Shown: positions 60,401-63,904, numbered from the stretch's first letter. The stretch: 64,000 nucleotides of DNA from Mermis nigrescens (GCA_036768485.1 JAVLUZ010000639.1:186001-250000); one strand, 5' to 3'. The notes: generated by a model from the sequence alone, not told the origin. A program made the numbers and translations.

Positions 60401-62581
60401 ACGTAAAAAAGAAAAATCGATAATTAGTTTCCGGAAGAGCTTACAGAAAACATGAATAAGGTGTATAAGAATTCCTTATTCCAGTACATTACATTTTAGC
60501 AAAAATAAAGAGGTGTTTGATTCATTCATGAAAAAGGAGAAATGGTACGTTTTCAACAAATTAGGCGCGAAGTGTCGAAAATTTTTAAAAAACTATCTTG
60601 CAAACGATATAAAAATGCTACAATTATTATTTTTTATCCAAAAAACTTACGGCATGTTGCTAATGCCCAAAATGTTCTGTTAGAGAAAGACAGATTTCCT
60701 TTGCGCCGCGTTAAAAATTTTTTCCGCATTTTCATTAAAAATTTAAAATTTAAAAATTTCCGCTAAGAAAACAGTGCTTCTTCCAGTTTAAAAATTTCTA
60801 ACAAATGAATTTCAATCGGAAAATGAACATTTTTTGAATTTTCGTCAAAAAAATTCGGAAATATTTTATTAGAAATTAAGCACATATATATCAAATATTA
60901 TATATCTTCAAATTAGTTCCTCCTCTATTATACTAACTCGATTCGGCAAAAATCAATGAATAGAATGCGAAATTTTAGCAAGACAAACCTTTCTCGCTAT
61001 GATATCCCGAATGTTTTTGGCCCATTTCGTAATGTGCTTATAATTCGGGTTATCCACGTTGAATAGGAAATCCTTCAAACACTCCAACAACTCCTGATCT
61101 TGATTGAAATCGTACCAATGGTCATCCACCCAGTGTTTGATTACGTTCAACACCCTTTTAAGATGACACAACGCTTAAAAGCCTAATAATAATAATGCGA
61201 TCGCTCGCAATGACCGGAAAACTGAAGCGAAAAAAATGTGGAAAAAAATAAAGAACATTAGTTTTTTGCCTAAAAAATACAATAAAAAAATGTGAAAAAG
61301 ATTCAAAAACAGACTATAATCCGGTAAATTGTAAATATCGTATGGGCAATGACATATACATGCCAACTCGAATATACATATGAAAAGAGTTAAAGCGATA
61401 ACGCGATTTTAAATTAAAGCACTCATTAATGAAAAGAGCTAAAAATATAGATTTTTTTGTATTTTGCAAAGATTTTTCCTGATTTACAAAGAATTTTCGA
61501 GACCCCCTTTGTAGGTACATGTACAAAGATTTTTAGGAGGTTAAGAACAGTAAGAAGGTTTAAAAATCCCGAAAATTTTGGGCATTTCGCGCCCAAATGA
61601 ATAATTTTCCGTCTTTTATACTGGCAAAAATTAAAGAGGTAAAATTGTTAAATTTGTTATTACTTCGCGCCGTAATGAAAAAATTAGGTATTTTTCTTCG
61701 TTAGAGATCCAGAAATTGGTTGAACTGCACTACCAAAAGTAGAGGAACCAATTTTTCCCACGCAAAAAGCGTTAATGTACTATATTATAGTAAGCTAAAA
61801 TTTGAATGTACAAAATGTATAAAGGATCATCTTTGTACATGTACAAAGGTGACCTTGTACCAAAAAATTGGCTCAAAACCATGCATTTACAGCATAGGAA
61901 TTCTGGGGGTCAGCCCCGTAAAATTTTCTAAAAGCGCTATTAATGAGCTTAAAAACAATGGGTACACGTCAAAAACACTGTTTTTCGACGTCTTGAATGG
62001 AGTAATTTCTCTCTAGAACATAAAAACAAAAAATTTGAAATAGCTTTTAAAAATTGAGTAAATCGCACAAAATATATTCAAAACTGAGTAAATGTCGCGG
62101 AGCGCCGAAAATTTGACACTTTTAATCCAAAATATAGCAGAAATGCTTAAAATATCAATTCTACAATTTATCGGAAAATCGACGATTCTGGGGGTCAGCA
62201 GCCGTTTCGCAGGGGGGTCAGGAGTTAGTCTGCTAAGGATCAAACCCCTTCCCAATACCAAAAAACACGTGTGCTCAGAACCTGATCTGAACAGGTTGAG
62301 CATATTTCTTGCGGAATTTTTTGATAATTTCTCGAATTTGCGGGTCAACGTCGGCCGTCGGACTGCCAGTGAACTTGGATTCGGAAATCGAGTCGCCAAG
62401 GGAACCACAGGGGCCAACCGATATGGACATGACGTCACCAGCCGACTCGAACAGCACAGAGGGATCTGTGGGTGGATCGGGCACGTGAAATCTTTCGATC
62501 AACAAATTGAGCAACTCGCGTTGATCACAAAAGGAACGAAATGTGGTCAGCAACATTTTGCAAAACACCGGATCGGCATGC
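20186..62581 (-). CDS. Sos: Son of sevenless, Ras guanine-nucleotide exchange factor (partial, 12 exons)
   Basis: Exons in transcript order: 62282-62581, 60989-61154, 57370-57483, 53824-53979, 51881-52063, 51678-51798, 49280-49554, 36914-37036, 28953-29077, 26069-26193, 22603-22945, 20186-20714. All eleven joins keep frame, giving 852 residues after a split first codon. The order is REM (ADPVF to [13 protein letters not shown]), linker, Cdc25 catalytic domain ([60 protein letters not shown]), the FFESLNP/SLKIEP extension and LKSPG, then a Ser/Thr/Pro-rich tail. Tail motifs PLIPPRR, PPLPPRS and PAIPPRPKP fit the PxxPxR class bound by Drk/Grb2 SH3 domains. Known role: Drk recruits Sos to activated receptor tyrosine kinases, where it loads Ras with GTP. 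Histone-fold, DH, PH and the start of REM lie beyond the window. Introns run from 82 bp to 12.2 kb. Confidence 0.96.
21313..21575. mobile_element. CATAGGTGGGC-family element, reverse orientation
   Basis: Carries the reverse complement of the TATGGCGAAAAAACACCATT and CATCGAGCACTATCCATTG blocks and ends near GTGCCGCCCACCCAGG. G-runs and C-runs near both ends match other copies. No clear target duplication. Confidence 0.55.
21644..22463. mobile_element. CATACATGTAC-family element, 820 bp, 8-bp TSD
   Basis: Starts CATACATGTACAA and ends AACACGTATG (inverted). Flanks CTGTACAC (21636-21643) and CTGAACAC (22464-22471) match at seven of eight. Internally it has GGGGTCAAGCCCGAAAAAT and an unusual stretch (about 21880-22140) of repeated GCTATATAGC/CTGTATAGCC words. 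It is longer than its 370-420 bp relatives. Confidence 0.7.
22603..22945 (-). CDS. Sos: Sos exon: proline-rich tail, part 1
   Basis: Acceptor CATTCTAG (22946-22953), donor AG|GTAACC. It begins by completing a Gly codon, then KPPRYIRDV. It contains a poly-Gly run, [12 protein letters not shown] (a good SH3 docking motif), [10 protein letters not shown] and [13 protein letters not shown]- and CpG-rich like the final exon. Confidence 0.9.
23108..23481. mobile_element. CATACATGTAC-family miniature element
   Basis: Runs from CAAACGTGCACAGCAGGG to CAGAACATGTATG with the shared GACGTTTCGGACAATG-like and TTCTTTCTAAAACATAAAAA blocks. Flanking octamers GTCTTGAC and GTTTTAAT agree at five of eight only. 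Confidence 0.6.
23847..24348. mobile_element. GGGGCGTAACCAG-ended hAT-like element
   Basis: Starts AAGGGGCGTAACCAGG and ends CTGGTTACGCCCCTG. It contains palindromes GGCACGAAGCGCCG (about 24092) and GGCGCGAAGCGCAGG (about 24181). Its interior matches, inverted, the outer element at 54812-56492. The flanks (AATAAATA, AATAACAT) are AT-rich and only partly alike. Confidence 0.6.
24357..24770. mobile_element. CATACATGCAC-family miniature element
   Basis: CATACATGCACAGTATGGG at the left and AAGATCATGTATG at the right form inverted ends. It carries GGTGCGAAGCGCCGAAAAT near 24561. It abuts the preceding element, so its target duplication cannot be judged. Confidence 0.6.
25776..26040. mobile_element. 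ATAGATGCACAGTATGG-family miniature element
   Basis: Starts GCATAGATGCACAGTATGG and ends CCCCACGTGCATGTCTG. It shares the TTTTGTCTCATATTCC and CCACTTTTCCATTCTGGGGG blocks with 8442-8616 and 32088-32310. Its right end is about 26 bases from the donor of the next Sos exon. Confidence 0.6.
26069..26193 (-). CDS. Sos: Sos exon: Ser/Thr-rich tail segment
   Basis: Acceptor TTTACAG, donor CCGG|GTGAAT. It encodes [16 protein letters not shown] and ends FSIIDIEPG across the splice. SPLT and ASPT are S/T-P sites of the kind MAP kinases phosphorylate in Sos tails; that use is inference. Confidence 0.85.
26745..26992. mobile_element. Truncated CAGTGTTTTTTTGTA-family element
   Basis: Contains TTCGGCGCTTCGCACCG (26761), a TTAGTATTTTTTTCGCGTCA block and the right end CGTACAAAAAACGCTG. 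The left portion is missing. Same family as 10712-11456. Confidence 0.6.
27395..27452. repeat. (ATT)n microsatellite
   Basis: About 17 near-perfect ATT repeats with one GAT interruption, in a Sos intron. Confidence 0.9.
27912..28277. mobile_element. Dispersed element, copy 1 (minus relative to copy 2)
   Basis: Runs from ATACATGCACATAAGG to ACCCTGACCTTGCGC. It is the reverse complement of most of 33003-33422: both contain GCTGAAGGGTCAGCC or its complement, GGTACTGTCCGG and the GTCCATTTTGA block. Ends are inverted (CATACATGCAC / TGCGCAAGGTC only loosely). Non-coding. Confidence 0.6.
28953..29077 (-). CDS. Sos: Sos exon: LKSPG segment after the catalytic domain
   Basis: Acceptor ATCTTTCAG, donor CGG|GTAAAG. 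It encodes [17 protein letters not shown], where LKSPG(I/V) is the conserved SOS motif that follows the catalytic extension, then [17 protein letters not shown]. Begins in phase 0 and ends in phase 2. Confidence 0.9.
30352..30445. mobile_element. Fragment of CAGTGTTTTTTTGTA-family element
   Basis: CACTGTTTTTTGTACGGGAC followed by ATCTTTGTGTATATCTTTGT and TACACAAAG words matches the terminal part of the 10712/31152/45694 family. No palindrome GGCGC core is present. Confidence 0.4.
31152..31594. mobile_element. hAT-type miniature element, 443 bp, exact TSD ATGCTAAG
   Basis: Starts CAGTGTTTTTTGTACAAGG and ends GTACAAAAAAATAGTG. ATGCTAAG is at 31144-31151 and again at 31595-31602. It carries CGGCGCGAAGCGCCG near 31363 and paired TTTGTACATGTACAAAG words. 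A second core near 31460 has decayed to GACGCCGAAAA. No coding capacity. Confidence 0.9.
31637..32070. mobile_element. CACACACGCACAATGGG-family element
   Basis: Ends CACACACGCACAATGG and CCATGTGCGTGTACA are inverted. The same body (TTTCGAAAAGCATACCC, GGTCATTCCATCG) recurs inverted at 46124-46548. Flanks CTGACCAG and CTTCGCAG agree at five of eight. It lies 34 bases from the end of the preceding element's target duplication. Confidence 0.55.
32088..32310. mobile_element. CATGCACAGTATGG-family miniature element
   Basis: CATGCACAGTATGGCC start and CTACCGCATGTCTG end, with the TCAGCCTTATTTTTC and TCTCATTCTGGGGTCTA blocks of the 25776-26040 family. Confidence 0.5.
32322..32553. mobile_element. 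CATACATGTGA-family miniature element
   Basis: Starts CATACATGTGAAGGCTCG and ends near CCCTGTAAAATGTATG. It shares the GGGGTCGAAAATTTTCTGGC and CAACTTTGGGTGAGGG blocks with copies at 33425-33680, 43805-44060, 48395-48600 and 62610-62860. Confidence 0.55.
33003..33422. mobile_element. Dispersed element, copy 2
   Basis: From CATAGGTGCACAAGGTCAGG to CCCTATGTGCATGTATG. It contains GGGGCGGAGCGCCGGAAAA near 33275 and a CGGACAGTACTTGTCCG palindrome near 33361. Opposite orientation to 27912-28277. Confidence 0.65.
33425..33680. mobile_element. CATACATGTGA-family element
   Basis: Carries GCTCAAAATTCTGGGTGGGG, TAAATGACCTCTGATTTT and TCTAAAACTTTCTGGCTTCG, matching 32322-32553 and 43805-44060. Exact ends are not resolved. 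Confidence 0.45.
33963..34217. mobile_element. hAT-like miniature element, exact TSD GTCGCAAC
   Basis: Starts CATACGTGGGCAGCAAG and ends CGCCCATGTGTG. GTCGCAAC is found at 33955-33962 and at 34218-34225. It shares the GCGATAAAAACACCATTTTT and CATCAAGCACTATCCATTG blocks of the CATAGGTGGGC family. It has an internal short tandem of GATTTCTGGGGGGGTCTTTT near 34136-34180. Confidence 0.85.
34229..34450. mobile_element. Second CATAGGTGGGC-family element, inverted to its neighbour
   Basis: Starts CACACGTTGGCGAGAGG and ends TGCTGCCCACCTATG. Flanks GCAACCAC (34221-34228) and GTACCCAC (34451-34458) match at six of eight. Its left flank overlaps the right target duplication of 33963-34217, so the two inserted head to head within a few bases. 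Confidence 0.7.
34507..35390. repeat. Region bounded by inverted (GGTGCC)n stretches
   Basis: Left GCCGGTGCCGGTGCC words (34560-34595) face right CACCGGC words (35322-35365), with AT-rich sequence between them that includes a TTTTGTTAATAAA block also seen near 55005. It is a decayed relative of the element at 54870-55927; the ends are not resolved. Confidence 0.5.
35540..36060 (-). pseudogene. Decayed Tc1/mariner-type transposase
   Basis: Reading the minus strand, a frame gives [16 protein letters not shown], then a stop where the family has Trp, then [13 protein letters not shown] and VKERLQKHN. This is the Tc1-type catalytic core: the second Asp sits in the (D)NDPKH-like motif, and the third acidic residue, normally Glu in NPIEN, is Lys here. 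Upstream, LWSGVHL and a further stop-interrupted stretch correspond to the region before the second Asp. Premature stops and the Glu-to-Lys change mean it is inactive. No terminal inverted repeats were identified, so it is an old fragment in a Sos intron. Confidence 0.75.
36914..37036 (-). CDS. Sos: Sos exon: C-terminal end of catalytic domain
   Basis: Acceptor CGTTTCAG, donor TTT|GTAAGT, 41 codons, phase 0 at both ends. It encodes [26 protein letters not shown] and APYF, matching the SOS family stretch FFENLNP...YLF..SL.IEP. Preceded by a 12.2 kb intron. Confidence 0.93.
38975..39365. mobile_element. CATACATGTAC-family miniature element
   Basis: From CATATATGTGCAGCATGG to AAGAAGTATG, with GACGTTTCGGACAATGCTCG, TTCTTTCTAGAACATGAAAA and GGCGCGAAGCGCAGAAAAT (39191). 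The target duplication is not convincing. Confidence 0.6.
41850..43300. other. CpG-bearing, largely non-repetitive segment inside the Sos intron
   Basis: This stretch has many CpG dinucleotides and few of the dispersed families, unlike its surroundings. Words such as CCGGATCCGGAGGGCGG (42365) and ACGCGAAGAGC (42694) occur. A TTTCAG...GCGGTAAGA arrangement near 42470 could be a small exon on the plus strand. It may be an alternative promoter or a first exon of Sos or of a nested gene. Nothing proves transcription. Confidence 0.3.
43328..43510 (-). CDS. Possible unassigned exon in the Sos intron
   Basis: A minus-strand frame encodes [19 protein letters not shown] and [17 protein letters not shown]. 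It is closed by a donor-like GGAAG|GTAAAT and preceded by CATTCAG, a possible acceptor. Composition looks more protein-like than the surrounding frames. It is not part of known SOS proteins at this place: the neighbouring Sos exons join in phase 0 without it, and it would break frame. It could be the first exon of another transcript or chance. I do not recognise a family. Confidence 0.22.
   Translation of the reverse strand: MLFSMKLVSIIQRMPIDTCSQILNQIDWLNKSRVPLNCRPIHITQRRERLKYSKIPIEGR
43805..44060. mobile_element. CATACATGTGA-family miniature element
   Basis: Begins CATACATGTGACGGCTT and contains TAAATGGCCTCAAATTTT, GGGGGAGGGGTCAAGAATTT and TTGGGTGAGAAGAGGG. GGCGCTCCGCGCCGG lies beyond at 44141. 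Confidence 0.55.
44900..45035. mobile_element. Fragment of CAGTGTTTTTTTGTA-family element
   Basis: Has CTTTTTGTACGAGG, GGTACATGTACAAAGAG, TTTGTACATTTTGTACATGC and CTATAATATGGTA in family order, then stops before the palindrome core. Confidence 0.55.
45545..45658. mobile_element. Fragment of CAGTGTTTTTTTGTA-family element
   Basis: Contains AAAAATCTTTGTACGTACAT, AAGTCTTTGCACATCGGG and TTGCCGAATACACAAAAACA, the right-hand portion of the family, next to an AGCGCGAAGCGCC palindrome at 45498. Confidence 0.5.
45694..46105. mobile_element. hAT-type miniature element, 412 bp, exact TSD CAGGTTAG
   Basis: Starts CAGTGCTTTTTTGTACAAGG and ends TACAAAAAAACACTG. CAGGTTAG occupies 45686-45693 and 46106-46113. 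It has two palindromes, CGGCGCGAAGCGCCG (about 45904) and CGGCGCGAAGCGCC (about 45993), flanking a conserved ATTATAAAGATATATAGAAC block. This is the best-preserved reference copy of the family here. Confidence 0.93.
46124..46548. mobile_element. CATACATGCACACTG-family element, 425 bp
   Basis: Starts CATACATGCACACTGTC and ends AGTGCGCATGTGTG (inverted). Flanks ATACTTTT and TTAATTTT match at six of eight. The body is inverted relative to 31637-32070. It is only 18 bases from the preceding element. Confidence 0.65.
47318..47655. mobile_element. CATACATGTAC-family miniature element
   Basis: From CAGACATGTAAAGCGTGGG to CCCAGATCATGTACGG, with GGCGTTTTTAACGATGCTCC and AAATATAATCAAAAGTGAGC blocks. 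Diverged; no clear target duplication. Confidence 0.5.
48195..48366. mobile_element. hAT-type miniature element, 172 bp, exact TSD TTTACTAC
   Basis: CAGTGGCGGATCTAGG at the left and TATATCCGCCCCTG at the right are inverted. TTTACTAC stands at 48187-48194 and 48367-48374. A G-run near the left and a GGGGGCGGCCGCCCCC palindrome (about 48332) are inside. Young and compact. Confidence 0.93.
48395..48600. mobile_element. CATACATGTGA-family miniature element
   Basis: Carries GGCTCGAAAGTTTGGGTGGG, GAATGACGTCTAATTTTTAG, a GAAAATTTTCC(A/T) block and TACATGTATGAC at the right. Confidence 0.5.
48998..49240. mobile_element. ATAGATGCACAGCATGG-family element, right end decayed
   Basis: Begins CATAGATGCACAGCATGGCC, with TTTCCGGTCAGTTTCAG and AATCCCCATTTTTCAATTTC as in 25776-26040. 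Its right end lies some 40 bases from the donor of the 49280 Sos exon. Confidence 0.45.
49280..49554 (-). CDS. Sos: Sos exon: catalytic domain core
   Basis: Acceptor CTCTTTCAG, donor AGA|GTGAGC. It encodes [14 protein letters not shown], a low-complexity AIHQQQQNG insert, [20 protein letters not shown] and [10 protein letters not shown]. The GEIQ.YQ...YCLRVE signature is diagnostic for SOS. A minisatellite starts about 40 bases upstream of the acceptor. Confidence 0.95.
49593..50075. repeat. Minisatellite, six units of 78-80 bp
   Basis: TCGTGTGGCCATT(G/C)TTGGGG recurs with TGGCC starts at 49669, 49747, 49826, 49906 and 49985, following a partial first unit at 49593. Each unit continues AATGAAAATTACAATCAATT, TTGGCCAAAAACGCA and GCTTTAACAAAAAA. 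Units are highly similar, so the array is young. A frame stays open across five units only because of the near-regular period; it is not a gene. Confidence 0.93.
50169..50342. mobile_element. hAT-type miniature element, 174 bp, exact TSD TAGGTACA
   Basis: CAGGCACGTACGTAGC at the left, GATACGTGCCTG at the right (inverted). TAGGTACA is at 50161-50168 and 50343-50350. Body has GGGGGACTAAGCCCAAAAGG and AAAATAGCACAAAATAACGT, shared with 51368-51535. Confidence 0.92.
50700..51320. mobile_element. CAGTGGC(G/A)GATCTAGG-family element, 621 bp
   Basis: Starts CAGTGGCAGATCTAGG and ends CAAATCCGCCCATA. Flanks TTGCTAGG and TTGCTTTG match at six of eight. It carries AGCACAAAGCGCCGG (50928) and GGCCAGAAGCGCCGG (51174). 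A longer relative of the 172-176 bp elements at 48195 and 52700, which are probably internal deletions of this type. Confidence 0.75.
51368..51535. mobile_element. CAGGCACGTAGC-family miniature element
   Basis: Starts CAGGCACGTAGCTGGCC with the body of 50169-50342; its right end is decayed to CAGAGCTGCAAACCTC. Flanks TTTATCGT and TTTATGTT agree at six of eight. Confidence 0.65.
51678..51798 (-). CDS. Sos: Sos exon: catalytic domain, [11 protein letters not shown]
   Basis: Acceptor TTGCTTAG, donor TTTG|GTATGC. It encodes [17 protein letters not shown] and [15 protein letters not shown], the latter highly conserved in Ras exchange factors. An 82 bp intron separates it from the upstream exon. 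Confidence 0.94.
51881..52063 (-). CDS. Sos: Sos exon: catalytic domain, helical hairpin region
   Basis: Acceptor CATGTTGCAG, donor GAG|GTAAAT, 61 codons, phase 0 at both ends. It encodes [40 protein letters not shown] and [16 protein letters not shown] and the following helix belong to the hairpin that opens the Ras nucleotide site in the family. Confidence 0.94.
52700..52875. mobile_element. hAT-type miniature element, 176 bp, exact TSD ATACTACC
   Basis: CAGTGGCGGATCCAGG start and CATCCTTCCCTG end. ATACTACC at 52692-52699 and 52876-52883. It shares CGCTCAAAAATAGTTAATTT and TGCGCATTATTT with 48195-48366. Confidence 0.92.
53270..53530. mobile_element. CATACATGTAC-family element, left end lost
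   Basis: Contains GTTTTTCGGCATGTCTTACG, TCCATCTTTCTAGAGCATC and an end CCCAGGTCACGTACGG. A second truncated copy starts at about 53568 (CATACATATTCAGCATGG). Confidence 0.5.
53824..53979 (-). CDS. Sos: Sos exon: start of Cdc25 catalytic domain
   Basis: Acceptor TTTTTCCTAG, donor AAC|GTAATA, 52 codons, phase 0 at both ends. It encodes [36 protein letters not shown] and LVKHSTN. LHP(I/V)EIARQ.TLLE is the canonical entry into the SOS catalytic domain. Confidence 0.95.
54062..54294. mobile_element. CATAGGTGGGC-family miniature element, 233 bp
   Basis: Starts CATACCTGAGCGTGG and ends GTGCCGCCCACCTATG. Flanks GTGCTAAT (54054-54061) and ATACTAAT (54295-54302) match at six of eight. It lies about 80 bases upstream of the acceptor of the 53824-53979 Sos exon. 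Confidence 0.75.
54812..56492. mobile_element. CAGGGGCG-ended hAT-type element carrying a nested insertion
   Basis: Starts CAGGGGCGCAACCAC and ends TGATTACGCCCCTG. Flanks GTCGTAGA (54804-54811) and GTCGTAGG (56493-56500) match at seven of eight. Without the nested 54870-55927 element it is about 615 bp. The right part has CGGCGCTTCGCGCCG (56049), CGACGCTTCGCGCCG (about 56143) and CTCGAGATATAGGACTTCG, which match 23847-24348 inverted. Confidence 0.85.
54870..55927. mobile_element. Nested hAT-type element, 1058 bp, exact TSD CCCGAAAT
   Basis: TAGTGATGTCC at the left and GGACATCACTA at the right are perfect inverted ends. CCCGAAAT is at 54862-54869 and 55928-55935. Next to each end lie (GGCACC)n-like stretches in opposite orientation (about 54884-54914 and 55856-55915), so a strong stem could form. 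The AT-rich centre has no intact transposase. It inserted into the older 54812-56492 element. Confidence 0.92.
57370..57483 (-). CDS. Sos: Sos exon: linker between REM and catalytic domain
   Basis: Acceptor TTTTCTTAG, donor ACG|GTAATC, 38 codons, phase 0 at both ends. It encodes [18 protein letters not shown], then [20 protein letters not shown], equivalent to the family PP.VEWH......FDLLT segment just before LHPVEIARQ. Confidence 0.92.
57553..58086. mobile_element. CAGTGGCG-family element in reverse orientation, 534 bp
   Basis: Left end CAGGGGAGGGTTTAGG, right end CCTAGATACGCCACTG. Flanks GATATGAC and GGTAGGAC match at six of eight. It carries CCGGCTCTTCGCGCCAG near 57920, a hairpin-motif variant. 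Its left end is 69 bases upstream of the acceptor of the 57370 Sos exon. Confidence 0.75.
58531..58977. mobile_element. hAT-type miniature element, 447 bp, 8-bp TSD ATTG(G/A)CAG
   Basis: Starts CACGGTTTTTTTTGTATTCG and ends GTACAAAAAAACACTG. Flanks ATTGGCAG and ATTGACAG match at seven of eight. Two palindrome cores: AGCGCTCCGCGCCAG (58662) and TGGCGCTTCGCGCCG (58752). Reverse orientation relative to 45694-46105. Confidence 0.9.
59450..60182. mobile_element. hAT-type miniature element, 733 bp, internally duplicated
   Basis: Starts CAGTGTTTTTTTGTACAAGG and ends GTACAAAAAAAACGCTG. Flanks CTACCTAG and CTACATAC match at six of eight. The block from TTTGTACAT to the palindrome is present twice (59497-59772 and 59813-60075), with four GAA-loop palindromes. 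Same architecture as 10712-11456. Confidence 0.85.
60989..61154 (-). CDS. Sos: Sos exon: REM domain, second half
   Basis: Acceptor TCTTAAAAG, donor AAG|GTTTGT. It encodes [20 protein letters not shown], then [11 protein letters not shown] and [15 protein letters not shown]. The family stretch RVLNV.(R/K)HW(V)..H.YDF is plain. The Trp after His is, to my recollection, the SOS1 Trp729 position used for distal Ras binding. Confidence 0.94.
61447..61870. mobile_element. Diverged CAGTGTTTTTTTGTA-family element
   Basis: From TATAGATTTTTTTGTATTTT to CTTGTACCAAAAAATTG, with GTACATGTACAAAGATTTTT and CTATATTATAGTA. The palindrome cores are decayed (GGGCATTTCGCGCC). Flanks GCTAAAAA and GCTCAAAA agree at seven of eight. 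Confidence 0.6.
61880..62273. mobile_element. CATACATGTAC-family element at a Sos splice donor, 8-bp TSD
   Basis: Starts CATGCATTTACAGCATAGG and ends AAAACACGTGTG. Flanks CTCAAAAC (61872-61879) and CTCAGAAC (62274-62281) match at seven of eight. The right-hand duplicate, read on the minus strand as GTTCTGAG, is the first eight bases of the intron after the Sos REM exon. It carries TCGCGGAGCGCCG at 62095. Confidence 0.85.
62282..62581 (-). CDS. Sos: Sos exon: REM domain, first half (first exon in window)
   Basis: Acceptor TTTTGTAG, donor CAG|GTTCTGAG. It encodes [37 protein letters not shown] and [12 protein letters not shown], the REM core of SOS. Between VPDPP and FRKKY it has a longer Ser/Gly-rich insert (about 40 residues) than I recall in vertebrate SOS1. 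It starts by completing a codon whose first two bases lie upstream, outside the window. Confidence 0.95.
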
Positions 62582-62609
62582 CTACAAAATAGCAATCCCA
62601 ATAATAATC

Positions 62610-62860
62610 ATACATGTAACGGCTCAAAATATCGTGCGAGGGTTCCCGGCCATTTTAAGGAGGGTGGGGTACAATGACTCCATTCTATGACAAAAAATTT
62701 CAAAAAACGCCTAAAAATGTCAAAAAAAGCAAGTTTTCGTCCAAAAATCGGAGGGGGAGGGTTGGGGGAGGGGCGATCAACAATTTTTTGACATAATGGA
62801 AGACCAAATTTGGGTGGAGGCACTGGGGGTATGGGGGTATCCCCTGCCATGCAAAAACAG
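62610..62860. mobile_element. CATACATGTAA-family miniature element next to a Sos acceptor
   Basis: Begins CATACATGTAACGGCTCAAA, with CAATGACTCCATTCTATGAC, AAATCGGAGGGGGAGGG and CCAAATTTGGGTGGAGG. The start is about 27 bases upstream of the REM exon start, so it supplies part of the branch-point region. Confidence 0.6.
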
Positions 62861-62869
62861 CATACGCTA

Positions 62870-63655
62870 CTACAGTAATCTATTGACACCTGATGCGCAC
62901 GTTAGAACAACAGGAATTAAACGCATATATTGAAGGGACATAACAACTGAAGGGAACCGGTCCGAGCTCAGCATGTAAAAACTACTAAGTGAGGAGTCAG
63001 CGTTGATAAAGGCTATTGGGTTCGCCCAATAGCACCGGTTTTATTAATGCGTGTGCGCGCGATAATATACACAGCTGCACAATCCGCAAGACATCAGTCT
63101 GAGCTGGTGACTATAAACGAACATATGGTCAGCCCGTTAGGTGGTCCAAGTATATTGACCTGAGGATTATTGATTGAACTCGACTGACGTGCACAGAGAC
63201 ACGCGGAGTATGTTACTAAAATGAATATTATTACGGGGCCCGACAGACGTCATTACGCGGAGTAACCCATACTATAATTGACCACTACCCTGCATGACAC
63301 CCCTGACAGGACTTTTGAAAGGCATATCCCCCATAGGCCATTTCTGAACCAAATGATGTCTTCGCCCGAATAGATAAAGACTGGTAGCAAAGACCGATAA
63401 TGATATCGATCGCATGCATCTACTGCTCGTCTGATTTAACGTCATTACCTACAAGCGTAGTGTATATACACATACGAAATTACATATGCTCTATAAAATT
63501 TCATATTTATTTTCCGACGACTTTCATCCGGAGATTGGTTCATTCAAACTTGCATCTCAACACGTTTAAACGAACCAATCGACAGGCCACGTGTCGTATT
63601 TGCATACATTAGCATATTAACAAACTAATACGACATGTGCCAACCGCCATGACTG
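62870..63655. other. Sos upstream intron, no exon recognised
   Basis: I looked on the minus strand for the preceding REM/PH exon and saw no convincing one. A fragment related to the CATACATGCACACTG family (GAAAGGCATATCCCCCATAG) lies near 63315. Confidence 0.45.
63012..63033. repeat. Perfect 9-bp hairpin with TTCG loop
   Basis: GCTATTGGG, TTCG and CCCAATAGC follow one another: a perfect nine-pair stem with a UUCG tetraloop in RNA, on the plus-strand reading. No T-run follows and no neighbouring gene explains it. Confidence 0.6.
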
Positions 63656-63661
63656 TCTTTC

Positions 63662-63706
63662 TATAAAACTAAATAAACACACGCTCAAGCATAGACAGTC
63701 AGTTCG
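63662..63706 (+). promoter_or_regulatory. Candidate core promoter (TATA plus TCAGT initiator)
   Basis: TATAAA at 63662-63667 is followed 38 bases later by TCAGTT at 63699-63704, an insect-type initiator. The spacing is longer than ideal. AATAAA at 63672 and the dense non-repeat sequence after it could fit a retroelement LTR, with transcription leaving the window to the right. Weak evidence. Confidence 0.2.
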
Positions 63707-63904
63707 GCTCGAATAGCCGTTTTTATTCGTACGCTGCCATGGATTGCCGCCTAGTTTTAATCGATTAATCGCTTAACGTGCTTCGAATTGATCAATTGGG
63801 ACGCACCGAACGTTCATTGGGGGCATAAAGGACGACGGGCGTTGCGAATTGATCGCTGGTTGAACGTTTTGTTGGAGGTGGACGCTACAACTTCGTTGCA
63901 AAAC

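Noticed and set aside
62013..62592. Long open frames of 141 and 166 codons overlapping the REM exon
   Set aside because: They are other-frame shadows of the REM exon plus the adjoining element.
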